Below, in pieces: positions 1 through 11,968 of a stretch of 64,000 nt of DNA. The notes below the pieces were generated by a model. The model was given only the letters and a program-made list of their open reading frames with translations, had not been told where the DNA came from and did no database searches. Origin of the DNA: Euwallacea fornicatus (Eukaryota; Arthropoda; Insecta; Coleoptera; Curculionidae); assembly GCF_040115645.1 (NCBI RefSeq), contig NW_027096055.1, forward strand, positions 62,001 to 126,000, in the 5' to 3' direction. A program made the translations under genes and the position numbers. Within the stretch, counting starts at the first letter, position 1. Every line of letters begins with the position of its first letter.

Positions 1-176
1 GGACCAAATTTGTTAACCAAAGTGTCAAATTAATCAGCTCGACGAGATCTTTAAAATGACACAACAATTCATGATTGCATCTTGTTGAATTTCCAAGAAA
101 AATAGTAATATATGTGCTCAAACACACAACTTTTGTGACTTTTCCAATTTTGAAGCTCGATAACTTTGGCAAATGA
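1..176 (+). repeat. Reference monomer (k=0) used for numbering
   Basis: Phase is arbitrary and starts at GGACCAAATTTG. Recurrent variable positions are: 12, 14, 15, 17 and 18 (tGTTAACC, tGTTAAAC, tGTGAACC, tCTTAAAC, tGTTAAAT); 36, 37, 40 and 41 around CAGCTCGACGAG; 50-60 (CTTTAAAATGAC against TTTGAAGATGTC or TTTGAATATGTC); 66-68, 73 and 77; 90; 95-96; 105-109 (GTAATA, GTACTT, GAACTT, GTACAT); 116-118; 128-130; 136; 145-148; 156; 163; 167; and 175-177. Most full copies carry a BglII site (AGATCT) and an overlapping DraI site (TTTAAA) near 46-56. Monomers with C at 17 gain a HpaI site (GTTAAC). A restriction ladder of 176 bp would be expected. Confidence 0.95.
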
Positions 177-184
177 AGACCAAA

Positions 185-197
185 TTTGTTAAACAAA
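185..197. other. 13 bp dyad TTTGTT-a-AACAAA (exemplar in monomer k=1)
   Basis: Perfect inverted repeat with 6 bp arms around one central base, at monomer positions 9-21. It is present in every monomer carrying the TTTGTTAAACAAAG allele. The C17 allele (TTAACCAAAG) breaks one pair but creates the palindrome GTTAAC. The rare G15 allele (TGTTGAACAA, monomers k=85, 93 and 102) changes only the centre base and keeps both arms. Short dyads are a described property of many centromeric satellites; any function here is inference. Confidence 0.8.
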
Positions 198-213
198 GTG
201 TCAAATTAATCAG

Positions 214-222
214 CTCGACGAG
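214..222. other. 9 bp dyad CTCG-a-CGAG with two CpG sites (exemplar in monomer k=1)
   Basis: Inverted repeat at monomer positions 38-46 with 4 bp arms and one central base. It is the most GC-rich spot of the monomer and supplies two of its three to four CpG sites. It is intact in most copies. It is altered in C-type monomers (CTTGACGAG) and in the six copies reading CCTCAACGAG. A CATCTCGACGAG variant changes only the flank. Confidence 0.75.
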
Positions 223-317
223 ATCTTTAAAATGACACAACAATTCATGATTGCATCTTGTTGAATTTCCAAGAAAAATAGTACTTTATGTGCTCAAACA
301 CACAACTTTTGTGACTT

Positions 318-330
318 TTCAAACTTTGAA
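318..330. other. 13 bp dyad TTCAAA-n-TTTGAA with polymorphic centre (exemplar in monomer k=1)
   Basis: Perfect inverted repeat at monomer positions 142-154. The three main alleles of this region, CAAACTTTG, CAAAATTTG and CAAATTTTG, differ only at the central base (148 = C, A or T), so all keep both 6 bp arms. Only the 'p' allele (TTCCAATTTTGAA) changes an arm base, position 145 A to C. Confidence 0.85.
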
Positions 331-528
331 GCTCGATAGCTTCGGCAAATGAAGACCAAATTTGTTAAACAAAGTGTCAAATTAATCAGCTCGACGAGAT
401 CTTTAAAATGACACAACAATTCATGATTGCATCTTGTTGAATTTCCAAGAAAAATAGTAATATATGTGCTCAAACACACAACTTTTGTGACTTTTCAAAC
501 TTTGAAGCTCGATAACTTTGGCAAATGT

Positions 529-1056
529 GGACCAAATTTGTTAACCAAAGTGTCAAATTAATCAGCTCGACGAGATCTTTAAAATGACACAACACATCAT
601 TATTACATCTTGTTGAATTTCCAAGAAAAATAGTACATTATGTGGTCAAACTCACAACTTTTGTGACTTTTCAAACTTTGAAGCTCGATAACTTCGGCAA
701 ATGTGGACCAAATTTCTTAAACAAAGTGTCAAAGTAATCACCTCAACGAGATTTTGAAGATGTCACAACACATCATGATTACATCTTGTTGAACTTCCAA
801 GAAAAATAGTACTTTATGTGCTCAAACACACAACTTTTGTGACTTTTCAAATTTTGAAGCTCGATAACTTCGGCAAATGAGGACCAAATTTGTTAAATAA
901 AGTGTCAAATTAATCAGCTTGACGAGATTTTGAATATGTCACAACACATCATGATTGCATCTTGTTGAATTTCCAAGAAAAATAGTACTTTATGTGCTCA
1001 AACACACATATTTTGTTACTTTTCAAACTTTGAAGCTCGATAACTTCGGCAAATGT
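529..1056 (+). repeat. Three-monomer module H(tacat)-B-C, first of six dispersed copies
   Basis: Three consecutive monomers always occur together. The first is an H monomer with the private string TACATTATGTGGTCAAACTC. The second is a B monomer starting TCTTAAACAA with CACCTCAACGAG. The third is a C monomer starting GAGGACC with TTAAATAAAG. The other five copies are at 2641-3168, 9681-10208, 12321-12848, 30625-31152 and 34673-35200. All spacings are whole multiples of 176 (12, 40, 15, 104 and 23 monomers). The third variant, C, also occurs elsewhere without the first two. Confidence 0.85.
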
Positions 1057-4000
1057 GGACCAAATTTCTTAAACAAAGTGTCAAATTAATCAGCTCGACG
1101 AGATCTTTAAAATGACACAACAATTCATGATTGCATCTTGTTGAATTTCCAAGAAAAATAGTACTTTATGTGCTCAAACACACAACTTTTGTGACTTTTC
1201 AAACTTTGAAGCTCGATAACTTTGGCAAATGTGGACCAAATTTGTTAACCAAAGTGTCAAATTAATCAGCTCGACGAGATCTTTAAAATGACACAACAAT
1301 TCATGATTGCATCTTGTTGAATTTCCAAGAAAAATAGTACTTTATGTGCTCAAACACACCACTTTTGTGACTTTTCCAATTTTGAAGCTCGATAACTTTG
1401 GCAAATGAAGACCAAATTTGTTAAACAAAGTGTCAAATTAATCAGCTCGACGAGATTTTGAAGATGTCACAACACATCATGATTGCATCTTGTTGAATTT
1501 CCAAGAAAAATAGTACTTTATGTGCTCAAACACACATATTTTGTGACTTTTCAAACTTTGAAGCTCGATAACTTCGGCAAATGTGGACCAAATTTCTTAC
1601 ACAAAGTGTCAAATTAATCAGCTCGACGAGATCTTTAAAATGACACAACAATTCATGATTGCATCTTGTTGAATTTCCAAGAAAAATAGTAATATATGTG
1701 CTCAAACACACAACTTTTGTGACTTTTCAAACTTTGAAGCTCGATAGCTTCGGCAAATGAAGACCAAATTTGTTAAACAAAGTGTCAAATTAATCAGCTC
1801 GACGAGATCTTTAAAATGACACAACAATTCATGATTGCATCTTGTTGAATTTCCAAGAAAAATAGTACTTTATGTGCTCAAACACACAACTTTTGTGACT
1901 TTTCAAACTTTGAAGCTCGATAGCTTCGGCAAATGAAGACCAAACTTGTTAAACAAAGTGTCAAATTAATCAGCTCGACGAGATCTTTAAAATGACACAA
2001 CAATTCATGATTGCATCTTGTTGAATTTCCAAGAAAAATAGTAATATATGTGCTCAAACACATAACTTTTGTGACTTTTCAAACTTTGAAGCTCGATAGC
2101 TTCGGCAAATGAAGACCAAATTTGTTAAACAAAGTGTCAAATTAATCAGCTCGACGAGATCTTTAAAATGACACAACAATTCATGATTGCATCTTGTTGA
2201 ATTTCCAAGAAAAATAGTAATATATGTGCTCAAACACACAACTTTTGTGACTTTTCCAATTTTGAAGCTCGATAACTTTGGCAAATGAAGACCAAATTTG
2301 TTAAACAAAGTGTCAAATTAATCAGCTCGACGAGATCTTTAAAATGACACAACAATTCATGATTGCATCTTGTTGAATTTCCAAGAAAAATAGTACTTTA
2401 TGTGCTCAAACACACAACTTTTGTGACTTTTCAAACTTTGAAGCTCGATAGCTTCGGCAAATGAAGACCAAATTTGTTAAACAAAGTGTCAAATTAATCA
2501 GCTCGACGAGATCTTTAAAATGACACAACAATTCATGATTGCATCTTGTTGAATTTCCAAGAAAAATAGTAATATATGTGCTCAAACACACAACTTTTGT
2601 GACTTTTCAAACTTTGAAGCTCGATAACTTTGGCAAATGTGGACCAAATTTGTTAACCAAAGTGTCAAATTAATCAGCTCGACGAGATCTTTAAAATGAC
2701 ACAACACATCATTATTACATCTTGTTGAATTTCCAAGAAAAATAGTACATTATGTGGTCAAACTCACAACTTTTGTGACTTTTCAAACTTTGAAGCTCGA
2801 TAACTTCGGCAAATATGGACCAAATTTCTTAAACAAAGTGTCAAAGTAATCACCTCAACGAGATTTTGAAGATGTCACAACACATCATGATTACATCTTG
2901 TTGAACTTCCAAGAAAAATAGTACTTTATGTGCTCAAACACACAACTTTTGTGACTTTTCAAATTTTGAAGCTCGATAACTTCGGCAAATGAGGACCAAA
3001 TTTGTTAAATAAAGTGTCAAATTAATCAGCTTGACGAGATTTTGAATATGTCACAACACATCATGATTGCATCTTGTTGAATTTCCAAGAAAAATAGTAC
3101 TTTATGTGCTCAAACACACATATTTTGTTACTTTTCAAACTTTGAAGCTCGATAACTTCGGCAAATGTGGACCAAATTTCTTAAACAAAGTGTCAAATTA
3201 ATCAGCTCGACGAGATCTTTAAAATGACACAACAATTCATGATTGCATCTTGTTGAATTTCCAAGAAAAATAGTACTTTATGTGCTCAAACACACAACTT
3301 TTGTGACTTTTCAAATTTTGAAGCTCGATAACTTTGGCAAATGTGGACCAAATTTGTTAAACAAAGTGTCAAATTAATCAGCTCGACGAGATCTTTAAAA
3401 TGACACAACAATTCATGATTGCATCTTGTTGAATTTCCAAGAAAAATAGTACTTTATGTGCTCAAACACACAACTTTTGTGACTTTTCAAACTTTGAAGC
3501 TCGATAACTTTGGCAAATGTGGACCAAATTTGTTAACCAAAGTGTCAAATTAATCAGCTCGACGAGATCTTTAAAATGACACAACAATTCATGATTGCAT
3601 CTTGTTGAATTTCCAAGAAAAATAGAACTTTATGTGCTCAAACACACCACTTTTGTGACTTTTCCAATTTTGAAGCTCGATAACTTTGGCAAATGAAGAC
3701 CAAATTTGTTAAACAAAGTGTCAAATTAATCAGCTCGACGAGATCTTTAAAATGACACAACAATTCATGATTGCATCTTGTTGAATTTCCAAGAAAAATA
3801 GTAATATATGTGCTCAAACACACAACTTTTGTGACTTTTCAAACTTTGAAGCTCGATAACTTTGGCAAATGTGGACCAAATTTGTTAACCAAAGTGTCAA
3901 ATTAATCAGCTCGACGAGATTTTGAAGATGTCACAACACATCATGATTACATCTTGTTGAACTTCCAGGAAAAATAGTACTTTATGTGCTCAAACACACA

Positions 4001-5280
4001 ACTTTTGTGACTTTTCAAACTTTGAAGCTCGATAACTTTGGCAAATGTGGACCAAATTTGTTAAACAAAGTGTCAAATTAATCAGCTCGACGAGATCTTT
4101 AAAATGACACAACAATTCATGATTGCATCTTGTTGAATTTCCAAGAAAAATAGTACTTTATGTGCTCAAACACACAACTTTTGTGACTTTTCAAACTTTG
4201 AAGCTCGATAACTTTGGCAAATGTGGACCAAATTTGTTAACCAAAGTGTCAAATTAATCAGCTCGACGAGATCTTTAAAATGACACAACACATCATTATT
4301 ACATCTTGTTGAATTTCCAAGAAAAATAGTACTTTATGTGCTCAAACACACCACTTTTGTGACTTTTCCAATTTTGAAGCTCGATAACTTTGGCAAATGA
4401 AGACCAAATTTGTTAAACAAAGTGTCAAATTAATCAGCTCGACGAGATCTTTAAAATGACACAACAATTCATGATTGCATCTTGTTGAATTTCCAAGAAA
4501 AATAGAACTTTATGTGCTCAAACACACATATTTTGTTACTTTTCAAACTTTGAAGCTCGATAACTTCGGCAAATGTGGACCAAATTTCTTAAACAAAGTG
4601 TCAAATTAATCAGCTCGACGAGATCTTTAAAATGACACAACAATTCATGATTGCATCTTGTTGAATTTCCAAGAAAAATAGTACTTTATGTGCTCAAACA
4701 CACAACTTTTGTGACTTTTCAAACTTTGAAGCTCGATAACTTCGGCAAATGAGGACCAAATTTGTTAAATAAAGTGTCAAATTAATCAGCTTGACGAGAT
4801 TTTGAATATGTCACAACACATCATGATTGCATCTTGTTGAATTTCCAAGAAAAATAGTACTTTATGTGCTCAAACACACATATTTTGTTACTTTTCAAAC
4901 TTTGAAGCTCGATAACTTCGGCAAATGTGGACCAAATTTCTTAAACAAAGTGTCAAATTAATCAGCTCGACGAGATCTTTAAAATGACACAACAATTCAT
5001 GATTGCATCTTGTTGAATTTCCAAGAAAAATAGTACTTTATGTGCTCAAACACACAACTTTTGTGACTTTTCAAACTTTGAAGCTCGATAGCTTCGGCAA
5101 ATGAAGACCAAATTTGTTAAACAAAGTGTCAAATTAATCAGCTCGACGAGATCTTTAAAATGACACAACAATTCATGATTGCATCTTGTTGAATTTCCAA
5201 GAAAAATAGTAATATATGTGCTCAAACACACAACTTTTGTGACTTTTCAAAATTTGAAGCTCGATAACTTTGGCAAATGT

Positions 5281-7392
5281 GGACCAAATTTGTGAACCAA
5301 AGTGTCAAATTAATCTGCTCGACGAGATCTTTAAAATGACACAACAATTCATGATTGCATCTTGTTGAATTTCCAAGAAAAATAGTACTTTATGTGCTCA
5401 AACACACCACTTTTGTGACTTTTCCAATTTTGAAGCTCGATAACTTTGGCAAATGAAGACCAAATTTGTTAAACAAAGTGTCAAATTAATCAGCTCGACG
5501 AGATCTTTAAAATGACACAACACATCATTATTACATCTTGTTGAATTTCCAAGAAAAATAGTACTTTATGTGCTCAAACACACAACTTTTGTGACTTTTC
5601 AAACTTTGAAGCTCGATAACTTCGGCAAATGAGGACCAAATTTGTTAAATAAAGTGTCAAATTAATCAGCTTGACGAGATTTTGAATATGTCACAACACA
5701 TCATGATTGCATCTTGTTGAATTTCCAAGAAAAATAGTACTTTATGTGCTCAAACACACATATTTTGTTACTTTTCAAACTTTGAAGCTCGATAACTTCG
5801 GCAAATGTGGACCAAATTTCTTAAACAAAGTGTCAAATTAATCATCTCGACGAGATCTTTAAAATGACACAACAATTCATGATTGCATCTTGTTGAATTT
5901 CCAAGAAAAATAGTACTTTATGTGCTCAAACACACAACTTTTGTGACTTTTCAAACTTTGAAGCTCGATAGCTTCGGCAAATGAAGACCAAATTTGTTAA
6001 ACAAAGTGTCAAATTAATCAGCTCGACGAGATCTTTAAAATGACACAACAATTCATGATTGCATCTTGTTGAATTTCCAAGAAAAATAGTAATATATGTG
6101 CTCAAACACACAACTTTTGTGACTTTTCAAACTTTGAAGCTCGATAACTTTGGCAAATGTGGACCAAATTTGTTAACCAAAGTGTCAAATTAATCAGCTC
6201 GACGAGATCTTTAAAATGACACAACAATTCATGATTGCATCTTGTTGAATTTCCAAGAAAAATAGAACTTTATGTGCTCAAACACACCACTTTTGTGACT
6301 TTTCCAATTTTGAAGCTCGATAACTTTGGCAAATGAAGACCAAATTTGTTAAACAAAGTGTCAAATTAATCAGCTCGACGAGATCTTTAAAATGACACAA
6401 CAATTCATGATTGCATCTTGTTGAATTTCCAAGAAAAATAGTAATATATGTGCTCAAACACACAACTTTTGTGACTTTTCAAACTTTGAAGCTCGATAAC
6501 TTTGGCAAATGTGGACCAAATTTGTTAACCAAAGTGTCAAATTAATCAGCTCGACGAGATTTTGAAGATGTCACAACACATCATGATTACATCTTGTTGA
6601 ACTTCCAGGAAAAATAGTACTTTATGTGCTCAAACACACAACTTTTGTGACTTTTCAAACTTTGAAGCTCGATAACTTTGGCAAATGTGGACCAAATTTG
6701 TTAAACAAAGTGTCAAATTAATCAGCTCGACGAGATCTTTAAAATGACACAACAATTCATGATTGCATCTTGTTGAATTTCCAAGAAAAATAGTACTTTA
6801 TGTGCTCAAACACACAACTTTTGTGACTTTTCAAACTTTGAAGCTCGATAACTTTGGCAAATGTGGACCAAATTTGTTAACCAAAGTGTCAAATTAATCA
6901 GCTCGACGAGATCTTTAAAATGACACAACAATTCATGATTGCATCTTGTTGAATTTCCAAGAAAAATAGAACTTTATGTGCTCAAACACACCACTTTTGT
7001 GACTTTTCAAAATTTGAAGCTCGATAACTTTGGCAAATGTGGACCAAATTTGTGAACCAAAGTGTCAAATTAATCAGCTCGACGAAATCTTTAAAATGAC
7101 ACAACAATTCATGATTGCATCTTGTTGAATTTCCAAGAAAAATAGTAATATATGTGCTCAAACACACAACTTTTGTGACTTTTCAAAATTTGAAGCTCGA
7201 TAACTTTGGCAAATGTGGACCAAATTTGTTAACCAAAGTGTCAAATTAATCAGCTCGACGAGATCTTTAAAATGACACAACAATTCATGATTGCATCTTG
7301 TTGAATTTCCAAGAAAAATAGTAATATATGTGCTCAAACACACAACTTTTGTGACTTTTCAAAATTTGAAGCTCGATAACTTTGGCAAATGT
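5281..7392 (+). repeat. 12-mer HOR unit, copy 1 (monomers k=30-41)
   Basis: Starts with the monomer carrying TGTGAACCAA and the private TAATCTGCTC, and runs to the monomer before the next TAATCTGCTC. It contains an H, a C, a CATCTCGACGAG-type, two GAACTT-type, one B (AACTTCCAGG) and, as its eleventh monomer, a TGTGAACC monomer with GACGAAATC. It is directly followed by a second copy in register, 2,112 bp downstream. Confidence 0.85.
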
Positions 7393-9328
7393 GGACCAAA
7401 TTTGTGAACCAAAGTGTCAAATTAATCTGCTCGACGAGATCTTTAAAATGACACAACAATTCATGATTGCATCTTGTTGAATTTCCAAGAAAAATAGTAC
7501 TTTATGTGCTCAAACACACCACTTTTGTGACTTTTCCAATTTTGAAGCTCGATAACTTTGGCAAATGAAGACCAAATTTGTTAAACAAAGTGTCAAATTA
7601 ATCAGCTCGACGAGATCTTTAAAATGACACAACACATCATTATTACATCTTGTTGAATTTCCAAGAAAAATAGTACTTTATGTGCTCAAACACACAACTT
7701 TTGTGACTTTTCAAACTTTGAAGCTCGATAACTTCGGCAAATGAGGACCAAATTTGTTAAATAAAGTGTCAAATTAATCAGCTTGACGAGATTTTGAATA
7801 TGTCACAACACATCATGATTGCATCTTGTTGAATTTCCAAGAAAAATAGTACTTTATGTGCTCAAACACACATATTTTGTTACTTTTCAAACTTTGAAGC
7901 TCGATAACTTCGGCAAATGTGGACCAAATTTCTTAAACAAAGTGTCAAATTAATCATCTCGACGAGATCTTTAAAATGACACAACAATTCATGATTGCAT
8001 CTTGTTGAATTTCCAAGAAAAATAGTACTTTATGTGCTCAAACACACAACTTTTGTGACTTTTCAAACTTTGAAGCTCGATAGCTTCGGCAAATGAAGAC
8101 CAAATTTGTTAAACAAAGTGTCAAATTAATCAGCTCGACGAGATCTTTAAAATGACACAACAATTCATGATTGCATCTTGTTGAATTTCCAAGAAAAATA
8201 GTAATATATGTGCTCAAACACACAACTTTTGTGACTTTTCAAACTTTGAAGCTCGATAACTTTGGCAAATGTGGACCAAATTTGTTAACCAAAGTGTCAA
8301 ATTAATCAGCTCGACGAGATCTTTAAAATGACACAACAATTCATGATTGCATCTTGTTGAATTTCCAAGAAAAATAGAACTTTATGTGCTCAAACACACC
8401 ACTTTTGTGACTTTTCCAATTTTGAAGCTCGATAACTTTGGCAAATGAAGACCAAATTTGTTAAACAAAGTGTCAAATTAATCAGCTCGACGAGATCTTT
8501 AAAATGACACAACACATCATTATTACATCTTGTTGAATTTCCAAGAAAAATAGTAATATATGTGCTCAAACACACAACTTTTGTGACTTTTCAAACTTTG
8601 AAGCTCGATAACTTTGGCAAATGTGGACCAAATTTGTTAACCAAAGTGTCAAATTAATCAGCTCGACGAGATTTTGAAGATGTCACAACACATCATGATT
8701 ACATCTTGTTGAACTTCCAGGAAAAATAGTACTTTATGTGCTCAAACACACAACTTTTGTGACTTTTCAAACTTTGAAGCTCGATAACTTTGGCAAATGT
8801 GGACCAAATTTGTTAAACAAAGTGTCAAATTAATCAGCTCGACGAGATCTTTAAAATGACACAACAATTCATGATTGCATCTTGTTGAATTTCCAAGAAA
8901 AATAGTACTTTATGTGCTCAAACACACAACTTTTGTGACTTTTCAAACTTTGAAGCTCGATAACTTTGGCAAATGTGGACCAAATTTGTTAACCAAAGTG
9001 TCAAATTAATCAGCTCGACGAGATCTTTAAAATGACACAACAATTCATGATTGCATCTTGTTGAATTTCCAAGAAAAATAGAACTTTATGTGCTCAAACA
9101 CACCACTTTTGTGACTTTTCAAAATTTGAAGCTCGATAACTTTGGCAAATGTGGACCAAATTTGTGAACCAAAGTGTCAAATTAATCAGCTCGACGAAAT
9201 CTTTAAAATGACACAACAATTCATGATTGCATCTTGTTGAATTTCCAAGAAAAATAGTAATATATGTGCTCAAACACACAACTTTTGTGACTTTTCAAAA
9301 TTTGAAGCTCGATAACTTTGGCAAATGT
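7393..9328 (+). repeat. 12-mer HOR unit, copy 2 (monomers k=42-52, last monomer replaced)
   Basis: Repeats 5281-7216 in order. The twelfth position (9329-9504) is a different monomer type, so the copy is 11 monomers long. One internal difference stands out: monomer k=48 (8449-8624) is H type where copy 1 has A type (k=36, 6337-6512). This is a patch change near 8512-8528 of the kind gene conversion leaves. Confidence 0.8.
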
Positions 9329-10736
9329 GGACCAAATTTGTTAACCAAAGTGTCAAATTAATCAGCTCGACGAGATCTTTAAAATGACACAACAATTCAT
9401 GATTGCATCTTGTTGAATTTCCAAGAAAAATAGTACTTTATGTGCTCAAACACACAACTTTTGTGACTTTTCAAACTTTGAAGCTCGATAGCTTCGGCAA
9501 ATGAAGACCAAATTTGTTAAACAAAGTGTCAAATTAATCAGCTCGACGAGATCTTTAAAATGACACAACAACTCATGATTGCATCTTGTTGAATTTCCAA
9601 GAAAAATAGTAATATATGTGCTCAAACACACAACTTTTGTGACTTTTCAAACTTTGAAGCTCGATAACTTTGGCAAATGTGGACCAAATTTGTTAACCAA
9701 AGTGTCAAATTAATCAGCTCGACGAGATCTTTAAAATGACACAACACATCATTATTACATCTTGTTGAATTTCCAAGAAAAATAGTACATTATGTGGTCA
9801 AACTCACAACTTTTGTGACTTTTCAAACTTTGAAGCTCGATAACTTCGGCAAATGTGGACCAAATTTCTTAAACAAAGTGTCAAAGTAATCACCTCAACG
9901 AGATTTTGAAGATGTCACAACACATCATGATTACATCTTGTTGAACTTCCAAGAAAAATAGTACTTTATGTGCTCAAACACACAACTTTTGTGACTTTTC
10001 AAATTTTGAAGCTCGATAACTTCGGCAAATGAGGACCAAATTTGTTAAATAAAGTGTCAAATTAATCAGCTTGACGAGATTTTGAATATGTCACAACACA
10101 TCATGATTGCATCTTGTTGAATTTCCAAGAAAAATAGTACTTTATGTGCTCAAACACACATATTTTGTTACTTTTCAAACTTTGAAGCTCGATAACTTCG
10201 GCAAATGTGGACCAAATTTCTTAAACAAAGTGTCAAATTAATCAGCTCGACGAGATCTTTAAAATGACACAACAATTCATGATTGCATCTTGTTGAATTT
10301 CCAAGAAAAATAGTACTTTATGTGCTCAAACACACAACTTTTGTGACTTTTCAAATTTTGAAGCTCGATAACTTTGGCAAATGTGGACCAAATTTGTTAA
10401 ACAAAGTGTCAAATTAATCAGCTCGACGAGATCTTTAAAATGACACAACAATTCATGATTGCATCTTGTTGAATTTCCAAGAAAAATAGTACTTTATGTG
10501 CTCAAACACACAACTTTTGTGACTTTTCAAACTTTGAAGCTCGATAACTTTGGCAAATGTGGACCAAATTTGTTAACCAAAGTGTCAAATTAATCAGCTC
10601 GACGAGATCTTTAAAATGACACAACAATTCATGATTGCATCTTGTTGAATTTCCAAGAAAAATAGAACTTTATGTGCTCCAACACACCACTTTTGTGACT
10701 TTTCCAATTTTGAAGCTCGATAACTTTGGCAAATGA
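9329..10736 (+). repeat. 8-monomer module, second of three copies (k=53-60)
   Basis: Order is Ag, A(taata), H(tacat), B, C, A, A, then an A(gaactt)p monomer with GTGCTCCAACAC near 10675. The same order is at 2289-3696 and at 11969-13376. The A to C change at 10680 is absent from the first copy (reads GCTCAAACAC there) and present in the third, so the second and third are closer relatives. Monomers 10737-11968 fill the gap and include ordinary Ag, An and p types. Confidence 0.8.
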
Positions 10737-11968
10737 AGACCAAATTTGTTAAACAAAGTGTCAAATTAATCAGCTCGACGAGATCTTTAAAATGACACAA
10801 CAATTCATGATTGCATCTTGTTGAATTTCCAAGAAAAATAGTAATATATGTGCTCAAACACACAACTTTTGTGACTTTTCCAATTTTGAAGCTCGATAAC
10901 TTTGGCAAATGAAGACCAAATTTGTTAAACAAAGTGTCAAATTAATCAGCTCGACGAGATCTTTAAAATGACACAACAATTCATGATTGCATCTTGTTGA
11001 ATTTCCAAGAAAAATAGTACTTTATGTGCTCAAACACACAACTTTTGTGACTTTTCAAACTTTGAAGCTCGATAGCTTCGGCAAATGAAGACCAAATTTG
11101 TTAAACAAAGTGTCAAATTAATCAGCTCGACGAGATCTTTAAAATGACACAACAATTCATGATTGCATCTTGTTGAATTTCCAAGAAAAATAGTAATATA
11201 TGTGCTCAAACACACAACTTTTGTGACTTTTCAAACTTTGAAGCTCGATAACTTTGGCAAATGTGGACCAAATTTGTTAACCAAAGTGTCAAATTAATCA
11301 GCTCGACGAGATCTTTAAAATGACACAACAATTCATGATTGCATCTTGTTGAATTTCCAAGAAAAATAGAACTTTATGTGCTCAAACACACCACTTTTGT
11401 GACTTTTCAAAATTTGAAGCTCGATAACTTTGGCAAATGTGGACCAAATTTGTGAACCAAAGTGTCAAATTAATCAGCTCGACGAAATCTTTAAAATGAC
11501 ACAACAATTCATGATTGCATCTTGTTGAATTTCCAAGAAAAATAGTAATATATGTGCTCAAACACACAACTTTTGTGACTTTTCAAAATTTGAAGCTCGA
11601 TAACTTTGGCAAATGTGGACCAAATTTGTTAACCAAAGTGTCAAATTAATCAGCTCGACGAGATCTTTAAAATGACACAACAATTCATGATTGCATCTTG
11701 TTGAATTTCCAAGAAAAATAGTACTTTATGTGCTCAAACACATAACTTTTGTGACTTTTCAAACTTTGAAGCTCGATAGCTTCGGCAAATGAAGACCAAA
11801 TTTGTTAAACAAAGTGTCAAATTAATCAGCTCGACGAGATCTTTAAAATGACACAACAATTCATGATTGCATCTTGTTGAATTTCCAAGAATAATAGTAA
11901 TATATGTGCTCAAACACACAACTTTTGTGACTTTTCCAATTTTGAAGCTCGATAACTTTGGCAAATGA

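Larger units (their letters stand above)
1..5280 (+). repeat. Left mixed block, monomers k=0-29, with a 12-monomer spaced repeat
   Basis: Monomers 0-6 (1-1232) recur in the same order as monomers 12-18 (2113-3344), a shift of 2,112 bp or 12 monomers. The order is A, Ag, A, H, B, C, A. Monomers 7-11 and 19-29 are mixed A, B, H and C types. A private change, G to A at 2815 (AAATATGG), separates the two H copies. Monomers 13-20 (2289-3696) are also the first of three copies of an 8-monomer module seen again at 9329 and 11969. Confidence 0.75.

Noticed and set aside
294..479. Minus-strand open frames of about 61 residues (M-C-L-S-T start), recurring about 90 times across the window; longer 84- and 112-residue forms, for example at 2054-2308 and 10594-10932
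   Set aside because: They span one monomer plus about 10 bp and recur only because the DNA repeats. 176 is not a multiple of 3, so the frame shifts at each monomer and no long protein is possible. Lengths depend on chance substitutions at stop codons; the A to C at 10680, for example, removes a TGA on the minus strand. There is no domain, no start context and no codon-position bias.
881..905. AATAAA hexamer in the TTAAATAAAG entry of C-type monomers as a polyadenylation signal
   Set aside because: No transcription unit is present, and the hexamer arises by a single base change in an AT-rich repeat.
1039..1070. CENP-B-box-like string in TTCGGCAAATGTGGACC monomers
   Set aside because: It matches TTCG, the A and GG of the consensus but misses two of the core bases. 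Most monomers have TTTGG instead of TTCGG. CENP-B boxes are documented in mammals, so chance similarity in an otherwise unrelated repeat is more likely.
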